Of a stretch of DNA of 64,000 nucleotides, positions 18,861 to 26,972 are shown piece after piece. Under the pieces are notes generated by a model. The model saw nothing but the letters and a program-made list of their open reading frames with translations. It ran no database searches and was not told where the DNA came from. The position numbers and the translations under genes were made by a program. This stretch comes from Lachnospira pectinoschiza. Lineage in GTDB: Bacteria > Bacillota > Clostridia > Lachnospirales > Lachnospiraceae. The stretch covers positions 320,909-384,908 of the forward strand of contig NZ_JAJCRR010000004.1 of NCBI RefSeq assembly GCF_020564355.1, written 5' to 3'. Every line of letters begins with the position of its first letter. Positions within the stretch are counted from its first letter, which is position 1.

Positions 18861-18876
18861 TGTTTCACATGAAACA
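18861..18876. promoter_or_regulatory. near-canonical chromosomal parS site
   Basis: TGTTTCACATGAAACA differs by one base from the broadly conserved chromosomal parS palindrome TGTTTCACGTGAAACA. It lies 220 bp beyond the last 13-bp palindrome and 62 bp before the hydrolase start codon. The region 18641-18937 otherwise shows no gene; a TATAAT at 18891-18896 may be a -10 element of the hydrolase gene. Confidence 0.7.
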
Positions 18877-18937
18877 TTTTATATTGTAAATATAATAAAA
18901 CAAATAATATAGATTGCAAAAAGAAATGAGGAGTAAG

Positions 18938-19792
18938 ATGAAGAATAATGTTATTAAAGCTGCCGGAATTCAAATTTTTTGTAATACATCTAAACAGGGA
19001 ATGTTGGAAAAAGCTGAGAAATATATGGAGCAGGCAATTCAAAATTACCCGGGAATTGATTTATTTGTACTGCCGGAGCAATTTTATCAGATGGATTGCT
19101 ATGAATATGAAAACGAAATATATGGGGAATATGAGCATGGTATGTTTGAAAAATGGCTGAGCCAATGTGCGAAAAAGTATCATGCAAATATTATTGGTGG
19201 CAGTTATGCAGTCAGACCGGCGAAAAAAGGAGCGGAAAATGAAAATACCCATGAAAAAGTGTATAATCGCTGTTTAGTGATGAACCGGAATGGAGAAAGG
19301 GTTGGTTTCTACGATAAAATACACCTTTTTGATGCATTTGGGGTCAAAGAATCCGACACTTTCTTATCCGGCAGCCAATTAGGACTGTTTCAACTGGATA
19401 TTGGCAAAGTGGGTGTGTGGATTTGTTATGACACGAGATTTTCCGAAATTGCCCGCACATTAAGGGCAAAAGGGGCAGAAATTCTGTGTGTTCCGGCAGC
19501 TTTTTACAGTCCGAATGCAGACCAGTGGGATATTATTGTAAAGTCATCCGCAATCTGTAATGTTACGCCGGTAGTAGCGGTGAATCAGTACGGAACACTG
19601 CCCAATGGACGTTCATTGTTTGGCAGAAGCAGAATGGTAGATGCAAAGGGGCTGATTGTTGCAGGAATGTCAGATAAAGAGGGATATTTTGTCGGAGAAA
19701 TTGATAAAGAGTATACACAAAAATGCCGGAAAGAAAATCCAGAGATGGAAAATAGACGTATGGATTTATATAAAACATGGTATAACGAATAA
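18938..19792 (+). CDS. carbon-nitrogen hydrolase (nitrilase superfamily)
   Basis: A 284-residue member of the nitrilase superfamily, which hydrolyses amides or nitriles with a Glu-Lys-Cys triad. All three are visible: Glu in LFVLPEQF, Lys in GFYDKIHLFD and Cys in VGVWICYDTRFSE. The YDKIHLFD motif and length point to the omega-amidase/Nit-like branch, but the substrate cannot be read from the sequence. The start is ATG 18938 (MKNNVIKAAGIQIF), preceded by GAGGAGTAAG; the frame is open eight codons further upstream without a better signal. It stands alone between the centromere and the leader elements of the next operon. Confidence 0.85.
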   Translation: MKNNVIKAAGIQIFCNTSKQGMLEKAEKYMEQAIQNYPGIDLFVLPEQFYQMDCYEYENEIYGEYEHGMFEKWLSQCAKKYHANIIGGSYAVRPAKKGAENENTHEKVYNRCLVMNRNGERVGFYDKIHLFDAFGVKESDTFLSGSQLGLFQLDIGKVGVWICYDTRFSEIARTLRAKGAEILCVPAAFYSPNADQWDIIVKSSAICNVTPVVAVNQYGTLPNGRSLFGRSRMVDAKGLIVAGMSDKEGYFVGEIDKEYTQKCRKENPEMENRRMDLYKTWYNE

Positions 19793-19811
19793 GAAATAAA
19801 AAGTGTATTTC

Positions 19812-19871
19812 ATCACAGCGCGAATTTCTGAACGCATCTTCGCAACAAGTTGGAAAGAAATAGGGATTATG
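19812..19871 (+). promoter_or_regulatory. degenerate leader element (copy A')
   Basis: The 3' half of the repeated leader element is recognisable: CGCGAATTTCT, then CTTCGCAACAAG, and GAAATAGGGATT directly before ATG 19869. The first hairpins are missing and the strand complementary to the loop is damaged. The ATG opens a 10-codon ORF (19869-19901). It precedes copy A in tandem. Confidence 0.55.
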
Positions 19872-19940
19872 GGGGATTTTGGCGAAAATGCTTTTATTTA
19901 GAAGAATTTAATGATAAAATAATAGCAAAATGTAATGTGA

Positions 19941-20095
19941 TGAGGTTAGTGTGAAAATATGCTTGATAGCAGATTTTCACACAGCTATTTGTTTCTGAGC
20001 GAAAACAAATAGCCCTTTATGGCAGAATAGAAATCGCCTGCGCGAATTTCTATTCGCCGTCTTCGCGATAAAATCGCTCAGAAATGGGAATTAAG
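19941..20095 (+). promoter_or_regulatory. leader element copy A (class II)
   Basis: A ribosome-binding site TGAGG precedes GTG 19951, which opens a 15-codon ORF ending at 19998. Hairpin P1 pairs GTGTGAAAAT (19949-19958) with ATTTTCACAC (19973-19982), with an inner GCT/AGC stem and TGAT loop. P2 pairs CTATTTGTTT (19985-19994) with AAACAAATAG (20003-20012). P3 pairs GAATAGAAAT (20025-20034) with ATTTCTATTC (20046-20055). TTTCTGAGCGA around the P2 loop (19992-20002) is fully complementary to TCGCTCAGAAA (20074-20084), just before the GGGA of the regulator gene. This is a possible pseudoknot controlling ribosome access. Confidence 0.7.
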
Positions 20096-20821
20096 ATGAT
20101 TAAGATTTCAGTATGTGATGACGATGAGGGACAGCTTACCTTTTTCAAACAGTGTTTTATGGAATACAATGAAAAGCATGAAGAAAAGATTGAAGCAAAC
20201 TTTTATCAGAGTGTTCAAAGTCTTTTAAATGAAAAGAAATTTTCCCCGGATGTCTATTTTTTAGATATTGAATTACAGGACGGCAACGGATTAAAATTGG
20301 CGGGGCGAATCCGGACAAGAAATCCCCAGATACCGATTGTATTTATAACAAGTCATGAAGAATTTATGCCGGAGGCATTTCAGGTACACGCATACCAGTA
20401 CCTGAATGAAAAGAAGAATGCACAGGCGGTAGAAAATGTTTTAAATCAGCTGGCAGACTATTTTTCGGAACAAAATCAAATATTTTCATTCCAGACTTAT
20501 GGAGAAATGATTTCGCTGGATTGCAGGGATATTATCTGCTTTACATCGGAAAAACGCAAGAATATTGTGATTGCAGAAAACGGTGAATTTGAGTATTACG
20601 GAAAATTTTCAGCTATTATGGACAAACTGCCCCGGCAGAACTTTGCAGAATTAAGAAATAATTTTATTATAAATATGGCATATATTCATACGATTGATAA
20701 GGTGACGGTGTATTATGAAAATGTACACGGCATTGGATTAAACAGCGTTGATATAACAAGAAAGTATCGGAATTCTTTTGAAGAAAAATATGAGGCGTAC
20801 AGAAATAGAATTTACAGGTAA
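20096..20821 (+). CDS. AgrA-like LytTR response regulator (locus 1)
   Basis: A 241-residue response regulator with a receiver domain (residues about 3-125; phospho-acceptor Asp in VYFLDIELQDGNG) and a C-terminal LytTR DNA-binding domain (about 140-240; ELRNNFIINMAYIHTI). Such proteins bind paired direct repeats upstream of promoters. The start is ATG 20096 (MIKISVCDDDE), directly after leader element A; an in-frame ATG at 20084 lies within that element's RBS-proximal strand. The partner kinase follows after 15 bp. Its likely target is the CCGTTACAT repeat pair before the secreted-protein operon. The usual receiver Lys-Pro pair is replaced by YLNEKKNAQ. Confidence 0.88.
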   Translation: MIKISVCDDDEGQLTFFKQCFMEYNEKHEEKIEANFYQSVQSLLNEKKFSPDVYFLDIELQDGNGLKLAGRIRTRNPQIPIVFITSHEEFMPEAFQVHAYQYLNEKKNAQAVENVLNQLADYFSEQNQIFSFQTYGEMISLDCRDIICFTSEKRKNIVIAENGEFEYYGKFSAIMDKLPRQNFAELRNNFIINMAYIHTIDKVTVYYENVHGIGLNSVDITRKYRNSFEEKYEAYRNRIYR

Positions 20822-20836
20822 GAGCAGGCAGTAAAA

Positions 20837-22147
20837 ATGGAAGCAATAGTGGGACTGGGTATAATTGAAGCATTTTCCTATGTGCTTTTGTATTATACAT
20901 TTATACATTCTTTAAACAGATACGAAAGAAAAAAGGACAAAATATTTTATATTGCCGCAAGTCTGGCAGTGGTAGTCAGACTTGCAGCAATAGTACTGGA
21001 TAAAGAAAAAACAGTGGTTTGCATGGATATTTATCTGCCATGTACCATTTTGCAGACAGTACTTTTGCTGGGTATGAATGTACAAACCAGCAATGCTTTT
21101 TGCAGACTAAGTCTGGGAATGAATTATATTTTTTATGTATTTGCGGCAAGACAGGTGGCAGCTGTATTTTCGTATCAATTCGTCAAGTATTCATTGCATG
21201 ACGAGCTGAATACACCCAGCAGAATGAAGATCATGACGTTGTCATTAACTTGTGTTGTAACGTGTATTTTAGAAATTATTTTAGTTTGCGCCGTATACGC
21301 TTTGATGAAAAAGAAAAAAATACAGTATGCCAGCACAACTATTTTTGGAGCAGAAGTGATGGTTTACTGTGCAGCATATATTTTCAGGCAGCAACAGCGC
21401 AGAATGGATATGAGTGCAGTGACAGCCGGTTTTATCTGGATTATAATTATTATCATAAGTCTGCTGTTCTTTGGATTTCAGTGCCAGTATAGCAGATTAC
21501 AGGAATTATATGCGGAAAAACAGCAAATACAGCAGGAACTGGAAAATACAGAATATTTTTATGAAAAAATACAGCAGGGACAGGATACAATCCGAAATAT
21601 CCGGCATGATATGAAAAACCGCCTGTCCGGCATATTGGCGGCAATGCAGAACGAGGGAGAAAATAGACAGCAAATTGAAGCAGAACTCCAGACCGCACTG
21701 GGCATGATTAGCAGCGTAAAAGAGGAGCGGTATTGTAATAATAATTATATCAATTCGATTTTAAGCTATAAACTGCAAAATATTGCATCGGATCAGATAG
21801 ATGTATCTGTGAGAATGTTATATCCTGAAAGATTAAATATTGATTACGGGGATATGGGGGTGTTACTGGGAAATCTCATTGATAATGCCGTAGAAGCCTG
21901 TGAATATGTCAAAACAGAAAAACCGTATATCCACATTAAAGGATATGAAAATGCCCTGAAATGGTATCTTGAAATTGAGAACAGCAAAAGTCCGCATCAG
22001 CCGCTTAAAAATTCAATCAATCACGGAAGGGGAATACGGAATGTAGAACAGGTTTTGCAAAAATATCATGCAGAATTACGTATAAAAAAGAGTGAAACAA
22101 AATATAAGACAGAGGTTGTTTTTATGATTGGAATGCCACGCGAATGA
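20837..22147 (+). CDS. AgrC-like GHKL sensor kinase (locus 1)
   Basis: A 436-residue membrane sensor kinase. The N-terminal half has about six hydrophobic spans. A coiled segment (about 225-250) leads to the phospho-acceptor motif IRNIRHDMKNRLSG, the N box GNLIDNAVEACE and a glycine-rich stretch NHGRGIRNVEQVLQ. The layout matches AgrC-type kinases that sense peptides. No agrB/agrD pair is adjacent, so the ligand may be made elsewhere or may be one of the secreted proteins downstream. The gene's 3' end overlaps a terminator hairpin. Confidence 0.88.
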   Translation: MEAIVGLGIIEAFSYVLLYYTFIHSLNRYERKKDKIFYIAASLAVVVRLAAIVLDKEKTVVCMDIYLPCTILQTVLLLGMNVQTSNAFCRLSLGMNYIFYVFAARQVAAVFSYQFVKYSLHDELNTPSRMKIMTLSLTCVVTCILEIILVCAVYALMKKKKIQYASTTIFGAEVMVYCAAYIFRQQQRRMDMSAVTAGFIWIIIIIISLLFFGFQCQYSRLQELYAEKQQIQQELENTEYFYEKIQQGQDTIRNIRHDMKNRLSGILAAMQNEGENRQQIEAELQTALGMISSVKEERYCNNNYINSILSYKLQNIASDQIDVSVRMLYPERLNIDYGDMGVLLGNLIDNAVEACEYVKTEKPYIHIKGYENALKWYLEIENSKSPHQPLKNSINHGRGIRNVEQVLQKYHAELRIKKSETKYKTEVVFMIGMPRE

Positions 22148-22166
22148 TGTTCGCGCGGCATTTTTT
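22133..22166 (+). terminator. Rho-independent terminator overlapping the kinase stop codon
   Basis: ATGCCACGCGAA, a 5-base loop, TTCGCGCGGCAT (one mismatch) and six T. It separates the regulatory pair from the secreted-protein operon. Confidence 0.85.
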
Positions 22167-22245
22167 GTCATCCGTTACATGAAAACGGTCATCCGTTACA
22201 TCGGCAGGGAAAAAGTATTTACAAAAAAATACAGCATGGTATTAT
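22167..22245 (+). promoter_or_regulatory. LytTR-type repeat pair and promoter of the secreted-protein operon
   Basis: Two identical 14-mers GTCATCCGTTACAT start at 22167 and 22188 (21-bp period), the geometry of AgrA/LytTR sites. They end 17 bp before TTTACA (22218-22223), which is followed by a 16-bp spacer and TATTAT (22240-22245). The position just upstream of -35 fits activation by the locus 1 regulator. Confidence 0.75.
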
Positions 22246-22320
22246 CGGATTATAGGCGGGAAACAGATGTGGACTGCCTGTAAAATAAAGCAGCGGATAA
22301 ACCCGCAGGAGGAGGAAAGC

Positions 22321-22803
22321 ATGAGAAATGCAAAAGTTAAAAAGTCCAATAAGATATTGGCAGCGATTACAGCAGCGATGCTGGCAGTCACAATCGGGGG
22401 AACGGGGGTAACAGCGTTTGCCAACAATAACAGTGATACTTATGAGTGTTTTTCATTCTCAGGGGAAAATACTTCACGTTCTGATTTTAGGCATAAGGAC
22501 GATATCAGTTCATGCTGGTGTAACTGCTATAATTCAAGTAACAGTGATGCAGGATTTTATATTGAGGTGTATGGAACGTCGGAATATAATAATACCTCCG
22601 GCAGTTACTGCGGACACAAGTCATATTATTTTTCAGAAGACACTACCTGGTATATGTGGAATGTAGTATATGAAACGTATGGGGATTGTGATTATACGGC
22701 GGCATATCTGATTGCATCACCACAAGGCTCTATTTATGATGATTTTGACTGCTGGTGGAGTCCGGATAATGGGTCAGGTATTACATGGGACGAAGAACGA
22801 TAG
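22321..22803 (+). CDS. secreted Cys-containing protein, DUF2712-like (copy 1)
   Basis: A 160-residue precursor with a signal peptide (basic start, hydrophobic core, probable cleavage after VTAFA) and a mature part of about 125 residues starting NNNSDTYECFSFSG. The mature part has seven Cys, many aromatic residues and the end motif CWWSPDNGSG. It resembles DUF2712 / lactococcin-972-type secreted proteins as I remember them; activity is unknown. Start ATG 22321 follows GGAGGAGGAAAGC; the frame extends 18 codons upstream without reason to use it. It is the first gene of the LytTR-controlled operon, and a second copy lies four genes on (24469). Bacteriocin or signalling roles are both possible. 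Confidence 0.7.
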   Translation: MRNAKVKKSNKILAAITAAMLAVTIGGTGVTAFANNNSDTYECFSFSGENTSRSDFRHKDDISSCWCNCYNSSNSDAGFYIEVYGTSEYNNTSGSYCGHKSYYFSEDTTWYMWNVVYETYGDCDYTAAYLIASPQGSIYDDFDCWWSPDNGSGITWDEER

Positions 22804-22816
22804 GAGAGGAAAATTT

Positions 22817-23620
22817 ATGAAAAAGCGAAGTATAGGAATACTTCTGCTTAGTCTGACAGTCTGCACCTGCATTAGCGGGTGCAGCAGCCAGAGTATTGCA
22901 GATGTCAATGAAAAATCTATACAGGCAGAAGAAGAAACAGAAACAAAGGACGAAAAAAAGGATGTTGTAATAAAAAAAGCAGAGGATTCAACAAGAAAAT
23001 TATTTAGAGAAACGGCAACGCCGTTATCGAAGGGAAACCGGTTATTGTCAAGGAATGAAACGGCGACATATCGAGGAATAGAAATTTCAGTCGTAGATGT
23101 ATTAGTGGCGGACAGTAAAGAGGAAGCAGGACTTACCGAGGAAGAACTGGCATATTTTTCAGGTCAAAACGGGGGAAAAGATATTGATACAACGAAAAAA
23201 AACGAAAATTGGGAATATACATGGCCGTTTGTCAGAATCCGCTTAAAAAATACAACAAATGAAGAACAGGATATTAATGCAGGGCAGCTGGAATTGTACA
23301 ATGTCTATGACGAGGGAGAATACAAAACGGTGCAAAAAGTATCCGGTGGGTATTCAAAAGTTTATAATGCAGATTATGTTGGAACAGATCATGGAAATTT
23401 TGCCTCTTTACAGCCGGGAGAAGAAAGAATCGTAACAGTAGTATATCTGGGAATGAGAAAGTATCAATCAAAAGGATATTCTTCTAGTGAAGGTGTTTTG
23501 TTTACAGATATCCCAACATTGGAAAATGTATACATGAAAACATATGCAATAGGAAATATTCAGGAGGAAGAACCGCTGATTTGTCTGAATATAAAGGACG
23601 GAAAAGTGGTAAATGAGTAG
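22817..23620 (+). CDS. lipoprotein, duplicated copy 1
   Basis: A 267-residue lipoprotein: signal MKKRSIGILLLSLTVCT and lipobox ISGC with the lipidated Cys near residue 22, then an acidic linker (EEETETKDEKK) and an Ig-like beta domain resembling DUF4352 (YRGIEISVVDVLVADS; WPFVRIRLKNTTNEEQ; LQPGEERIVTVVYLG). Such domains occur in surface lipoproteins near transporters. Start ATG 22817 follows TAGGAGAGGAAAA; a longer in-frame ORF from 22712 overlaps the previous gene and is not used. The first 40 codons are nearly identical at DNA level to the next gene, so the pair is a recent tandem duplication. Confidence 0.78.
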   Translation: MKKRSIGILLLSLTVCTCISGCSSQSIADVNEKSIQAEEETETKDEKKDVVIKKAEDSTRKLFRETATPLSKGNRLLSRNETATYRGIEISVVDVLVADSKEEAGLTEEELAYFSGQNGGKDIDTTKKNENWEYTWPFVRIRLKNTTNEEQDINAGQLELYNVYDEGEYKTVQKVSGGYSKVYNADYVGTDHGNFASLQPGEERIVTVVYLGMRKYQSKGYSSSEGVLFTDIPTLENVYMKTYAIGNIQEEEPLICLNIKDGKVVNE

Positions 23621-23642
23621 TAAAAAGAGGAGAGCGGATTAT

Positions 23643-24449
23643 ATGAAAAAGCGAAGTATAGGAATACTTCTGCTTAGTCTGACAGTCTGCACCTGCATTA
23701 GCGGGTGCAGCAGCCAGAGTATTGCAGATGTGAATGAAAAATCTATACAGGCAGAAGAAGAAACAGAAACGGAATATGCAAAAAAAGATGTTGTAATTAA
23801 AGAACCGGAAGAAAAAACACATTTATCGTTAAGAGAACAGGCAGCACCGTTATCAAAGGGAAATCGGTTATTGTCAAGGAATGAAACGGCGACATACCGT
23901 GGAATAGAAGTATCAGTGGTAGATGTGCTGTTAGCCGACAGTAAAGAGGAAGCAGGGCTTACCGAGGAAGAACTGGCATATTTTTCAGGTCAAAATGGGG
24001 GAGAAGATATTGATACAGTAAAGAAAAACGAAGACTGGGAGTATATATGGCCGTTTGTCAGAATCCGTTTAAAAAATACAACAAATGAAGAACAGGATAT
24101 TAACGCGGGTCAGTTGGAATTGTACAATGTTTATGATGATGATGAATATGGAACAATTACAAAAGTATCAGAGGGATATTCAAAAGTTTACAATGCAGAT
24201 TATGTTGGAACAAAGCATGGAAATTTTGCCTCGTTACAGCCGGAAGAAGAAAGAATTGTAACAGTAGCATATCTGGGACTGACAAAGTATCAATCAAAAG
24301 GATATTCTTCTAGTGAAGGTGTTTTATTTACAGATACTCCAACATTAGAAAATGTGTATATTAAAACATATGCAGTAGGGAATGTTCAAGAGGAAGAACC
24401 ACTGATTTGTCTGAATATAAAGAACGGAAAAGTGGTAGATGAGCAGTAA
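23643..24449 (+). CDS. lipoprotein, duplicated copy 2
   Basis: A 268-residue paralogue of the preceding lipoprotein, with the same signal and lipobox and an almost identical N-terminal coding sequence. Differences gather in the linker after the acidic run (KEPEEKTHLSLREQAAP versus KKAEDSTRKLFRETATP) and in loops of the beta domain. Start ATG 23643, after GGAGAGCGGATT, lies 22 bp past the first copy's stop. Keeping two adjacent, diverging copies suggests dosage or two ligand specificities, possibly matching the two secreted proteins encoded on either side. Function is not known. Confidence 0.78.
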   Translation: MKKRSIGILLLSLTVCTCISGCSSQSIADVNEKSIQAEEETETEYAKKDVVIKEPEEKTHLSLREQAAPLSKGNRLLSRNETATYRGIEVSVVDVLLADSKEEAGLTEEELAYFSGQNGGEDIDTVKKNEDWEYIWPFVRIRLKNTTNEEQDINAGQLELYNVYDDDEYGTITKVSEGYSKVYNADYVGTKHGNFASLQPEEERIVTVAYLGLTKYQSKGYSSSEGVLFTDTPTLENVYIKTYAVGNVQEEEPLICLNIKNGKVVDEQ

Positions 24450-24468
24450 AAGAGATAGGAGAATTAAC

Positions 24469-24948
24469 ATGAAGAAAAAAGTAGGAAAAGTAAATCAAAT
24501 TGCAGCAGGTTTTGCAGCAGTGTTATTAGGGCTTATTGTAGCCGGCACAGGAACGAAAGTATTTGCTAATAACAATTCAGATACATACGAGTATTTTTCA
24601 TTTTCAGGAGACAATACTGTTCATTCGGATTTTAGAAGAAAAGATGATACAACGTCCTCTTGGTGTAAATGTTTTAATGCCAGCAGTGACGAATCAGAAT
24701 TTTATGTCACAGTATATGGAACAAGTGAACATAACAACACATCGGGCAGTTATTGTGGACGTAGGGCATATGTATTTGGAAAAAATAAAGAATGGTATAT
24801 GTGGAATACGGTTTATGAAACATATGGAGATGACGCATATACAGCGGCATATTTAGCTGCATCGCCAAAGGGATTTGTTCAAGATGATTTTGAATGTTGG
24901 TGGAGTCCCGATAATGGTTCCGGTATATATGGAGATGAGGAGCGATGA
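24469..24948 (+). CDS. secreted Cys-containing protein, DUF2712-like (copy 2)
   Basis: A 159-residue secreted paralogue of the first operon gene, with a signal peptide ending near TKVFA and the same mature N-terminus NNNSDTYEYFSFSG and C-terminal CWWSPDNGSG. Only four of the seven Cys of copy 1 remain (SWCKCFN, SYCGRR, ECWWS); those lost are near the N-terminus and in GDCDY, which is GDDAY here. The changed Cys pattern could mean a different disulfide arrangement. Start ATG 24469 follows ATAGGAGAATTAAC. The stop codon overlaps the start of the next gene (ATGA). Confidence 0.7.
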   Translation: MKKKVGKVNQIAAGFAAVLLGLIVAGTGTKVFANNNSDTYEYFSFSGDNTVHSDFRRKDDTTSSWCKCFNASSDESEFYVTVYGTSEHNNTSGSYCGRRAYVFGKNKEWYMWNTVYETYGDDAYTAAYLAASPKGFVQDDFECWWSPDNGSGIYGDEER

Positions 24949-25517
24949 AAAAATTTTGCAAAAACAAGAAAAAACACCTCATCTTCATCGGTCTGGCATT
25001 TGTCTTCCTGCTTGGAATTTTCAGATATATCGATTTGAATTCCCGTTTTCCCAAAGCACCAACCCAGGCATACGGACTGGGAGAGTGGATGCCGACAGGG
25101 AAAGCGGAAATATGTGCTGTTGAAGCAAAGATATTAAAAGGGGAGGAAATGGAGAAATATTATGAAGAAGAGTTCGGCGGGGAAAAAATAATCGGAATGA
25201 GTTATAAAGAGAGAGAAATCTTTATGAAGCTTAAAATAAGAAATGTAGGAGATGATACATTAAGGGTCAGCAGGCTGGTTCATCAAGTGCATTTTGAAGC
25301 GTATCCTGCCGGCTGTGCCAACGGAATAGATGAATACTATTTTCCGGTAGAACAGATTGAACCGCAGGAGGAAGCTGAAGGTGTGATTTCCATAGCGTTA
25401 TCAAGAGGGGATGTAGACGATAAGGAGTATGACACATTTATAAAAAACAATACAATTCGTCTTGTGAAATCGGCATATCCGGTCATCAAAATGATTGAAT
25501 TTAAGATAGGGGAATAA
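24945..25517 (+). CDS. membrane-anchored protein, DUF5028-like (copy 1)
   Basis: A 190-residue protein with one N-terminal membrane helix (about residues 10-28) and an extracytoplasmic beta-rich domain containing YGLGEWMPTGKAEICAVEA, a Glu-rich EEMEKYYEEEFGG segment and FMKLKIRNVGDDTLRVSR. The domain resembles the DUF5028 family as I recall it; function unknown. It starts inside the previous stop (ATGA overlap) and ends 2 bp before the permease gene, so this is a tightly coupled pair. The pair is duplicated at 26397-27796, which suggests that the anchored protein and permease work as a unit. Confidence 0.68.
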   Translation: MKKFCKNKKKHLIFIGLAFVFLLGIFRYIDLNSRFPKAPTQAYGLGEWMPTGKAEICAVEAKILKGEEMEKYYEEEFGGEKIIGMSYKEREIFMKLKIRNVGDDTLRVSRLVHQVHFEAYPAGCANGIDEYYFPVEQIEPQEEAEGVISIALSRGDVDDKEYDTFIKNNTIRLVKSAYPVIKMIEFKIGE

Positions 25518-25519
25518 AC

Positions 25520-26347
25520 GTGAAGAAACTAATTAAAATGGAATTTAAAAGAGTATTTCATTCCAAAATGTTTTATTTAAGTCTTGGAATTGGATTACTT
25601 ATTACGACACTGCAATGGATAGAAGTGGGGCTTCCAATGGCGGTAAATATTGTTGACGGATATATTCCTTCGGAGGTAAGTACGCCGTACAGTGCATTTG
25701 AAAGTTTTTTCGGACTGGCAGGTCCACCGTTGGTCTATCGGCAGATTTATTATACGATTGCCCCGATTCTGGCGGTTATGGCACATGCGGTAACACTCTG
25801 TGGGGATAAAGCTTCAGGGTATGTTAAAAATCTGTATATCAGAAGTAAAAGACAGGATTATTACACAGCAAAGTATATTGTAAGCGGTATTGCAGGCGGA
25901 ATTGCCGTAACCGCGCCGATTGCTGCGAACTTTTTATGGAATCTTATGATGCTCCCGGCGATAGAACCAATGGCTTCAATGGCAATCTATCCTTATGGAA
26001 TCGGATTATGGTCAGATGTTTTGTATACGAATCCGTATTTATTTATTTTGTTATACATACTGCTGATTTTTTTCTATCAGTTTATATTTGTGAATGTAGC
26101 ATTGATTTTGTCAAGACGGGTGACAAACAGATTTTTGGTTGTGATACTTCCGTTTTTATTAAATTATTTTTTTCACATGCTGGTAGTCAATATACGAAAG
26201 TATCGTCTGAGTCCGATTGTGATATTTGATATGACGAATATCCGGTCATTGGAATTTCGGGAGGTATTTGCCGAGGGGGTATTATTAGTGGCAGTTACCA
26301 GTCTGCTGTATTTCTGGCAGGTAAAAAAAGATGAGGCATTATCGTAA
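25520..26347 (+). CDS. ABC-2-type membrane permease (copy 1)
   Basis: A 275-residue integral membrane protein with about six spans; the central part LVYRQIYYTIAPILAVMAHA and GYVKNLYIRSKRQDYYTAKY resembles ABC-2 permeases of bacteriocin or antibiotic immunity systems. It starts with GTG, 2 bp after the preceding stop. It is roughly half identical to the product at 26969. The only ABC ATPase in the operon is the last gene, so the several permeases probably share it. Export, immunity or surface maturation of the secreted proteins are possible roles; the sequence does not decide. Confidence 0.72.
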   Translation: MKKLIKMEFKRVFHSKMFYLSLGIGLLITTLQWIEVGLPMAVNIVDGYIPSEVSTPYSAFESFFGLAGPPLVYRQIYYTIAPILAVMAHAVTLCGDKASGYVKNLYIRSKRQDYYTAKYIVSGIAGGIAVTAPIAANFLWNLMMLPAIEPMASMAIYPYGIGLWSDVLYTNPYLFILLYILLIFFYQFIFVNVALILSRRVTNRFLVVILPFLLNYFFHMLVVNIRKYRLSPIVIFDMTNIRSLEFREVFAEGVLLVAVTSLLYFWQVKKDEALS

Positions 26348-26396
26348 GAGTCATTGAATTTGAAATAAAATAGGGGAAGAAATGTAGGAGGTGCGT

Positions 26397-26972
26397 ATGA
26401 AAAAAAAGAAGTGGATTGGAATTGGCATAGTATTGGTGCTGGTGTTTGTGGTAATAGCCGCGGTAATCAATGTCAATAAAAGGTTTCCGCAGCGGACAAA
26501 AGAAGTGTATGCGCCGGGTGAATGGATGCCACTGGATAACAGTGTGTCGGTTTGTACGGATACGGCAAGAATTTTAGAGGGTGAGGAACTGGAAGCCTGT
26601 ATGCGGGATGAATTCGGCGGACAGGATTTTCAGGTAAAAAAGAAAAAAGGCCGTGTACGGCAGCTTGTTATTAAGTTCAGAATTAAAAATACAGGGGATT
26701 CGGAAATTAATATCTGGCAGTATATGTTAAAGCTGGCGGTTAATTCATATCCGGACGGGTGGACCAATGGTTTAGGTACGCATTATGCGCAGGAGAATAC
26801 GCTTGCCGCAGGAGAAGAATGTGAATGTATGGCGGCCTATACAATCGGACTGGGAATGGTCAGTGACAGTGAATATCCGCGGTTTGTAAAGAATAATACA
26901 TTCCAGATTGTGCAGGCGGTTTATCCGGTTCAGAGAATGATTGAATTTAAGATAGGGGAGGAAGGAACATGA
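26397..26972 (+). CDS. membrane-anchored protein, DUF5028-like (copy 2)
   Basis: A 191-residue paralogue of the gene at 24945: single N-terminal helix (about residues 5-24), then YAPGEWMPLDNSVSVCTD, ELEACMRDEFGGQ and a C-terminus ending MIEFKIGE like copy 1. ATG 26397 is chosen because GGAGG (26388-26392) sits just upstream; GTG 26391 overlaps that site. The 3' end overlaps the next permease gene by 4 bp. DNA identity with copy 1 is moderate only, so this duplication is older than that of the lipoproteins. Confidence 0.7.
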   Translation: MKKKKWIGIGIVLVLVFVVIAAVINVNKRFPQRTKEVYAPGEWMPLDNSVSVCTDTARILEGEELEACMRDEFGGQDFQVKKKKGRVRQLVIKFRIKNTGDSEINIWQYMLKLAVNSYPDGWTNGLGTHYAQENTLAAGEECECMAAYTIGLGMVSDSEYPRFVKNNTFQIVQAVYPVQRMIEFKIGEEGT

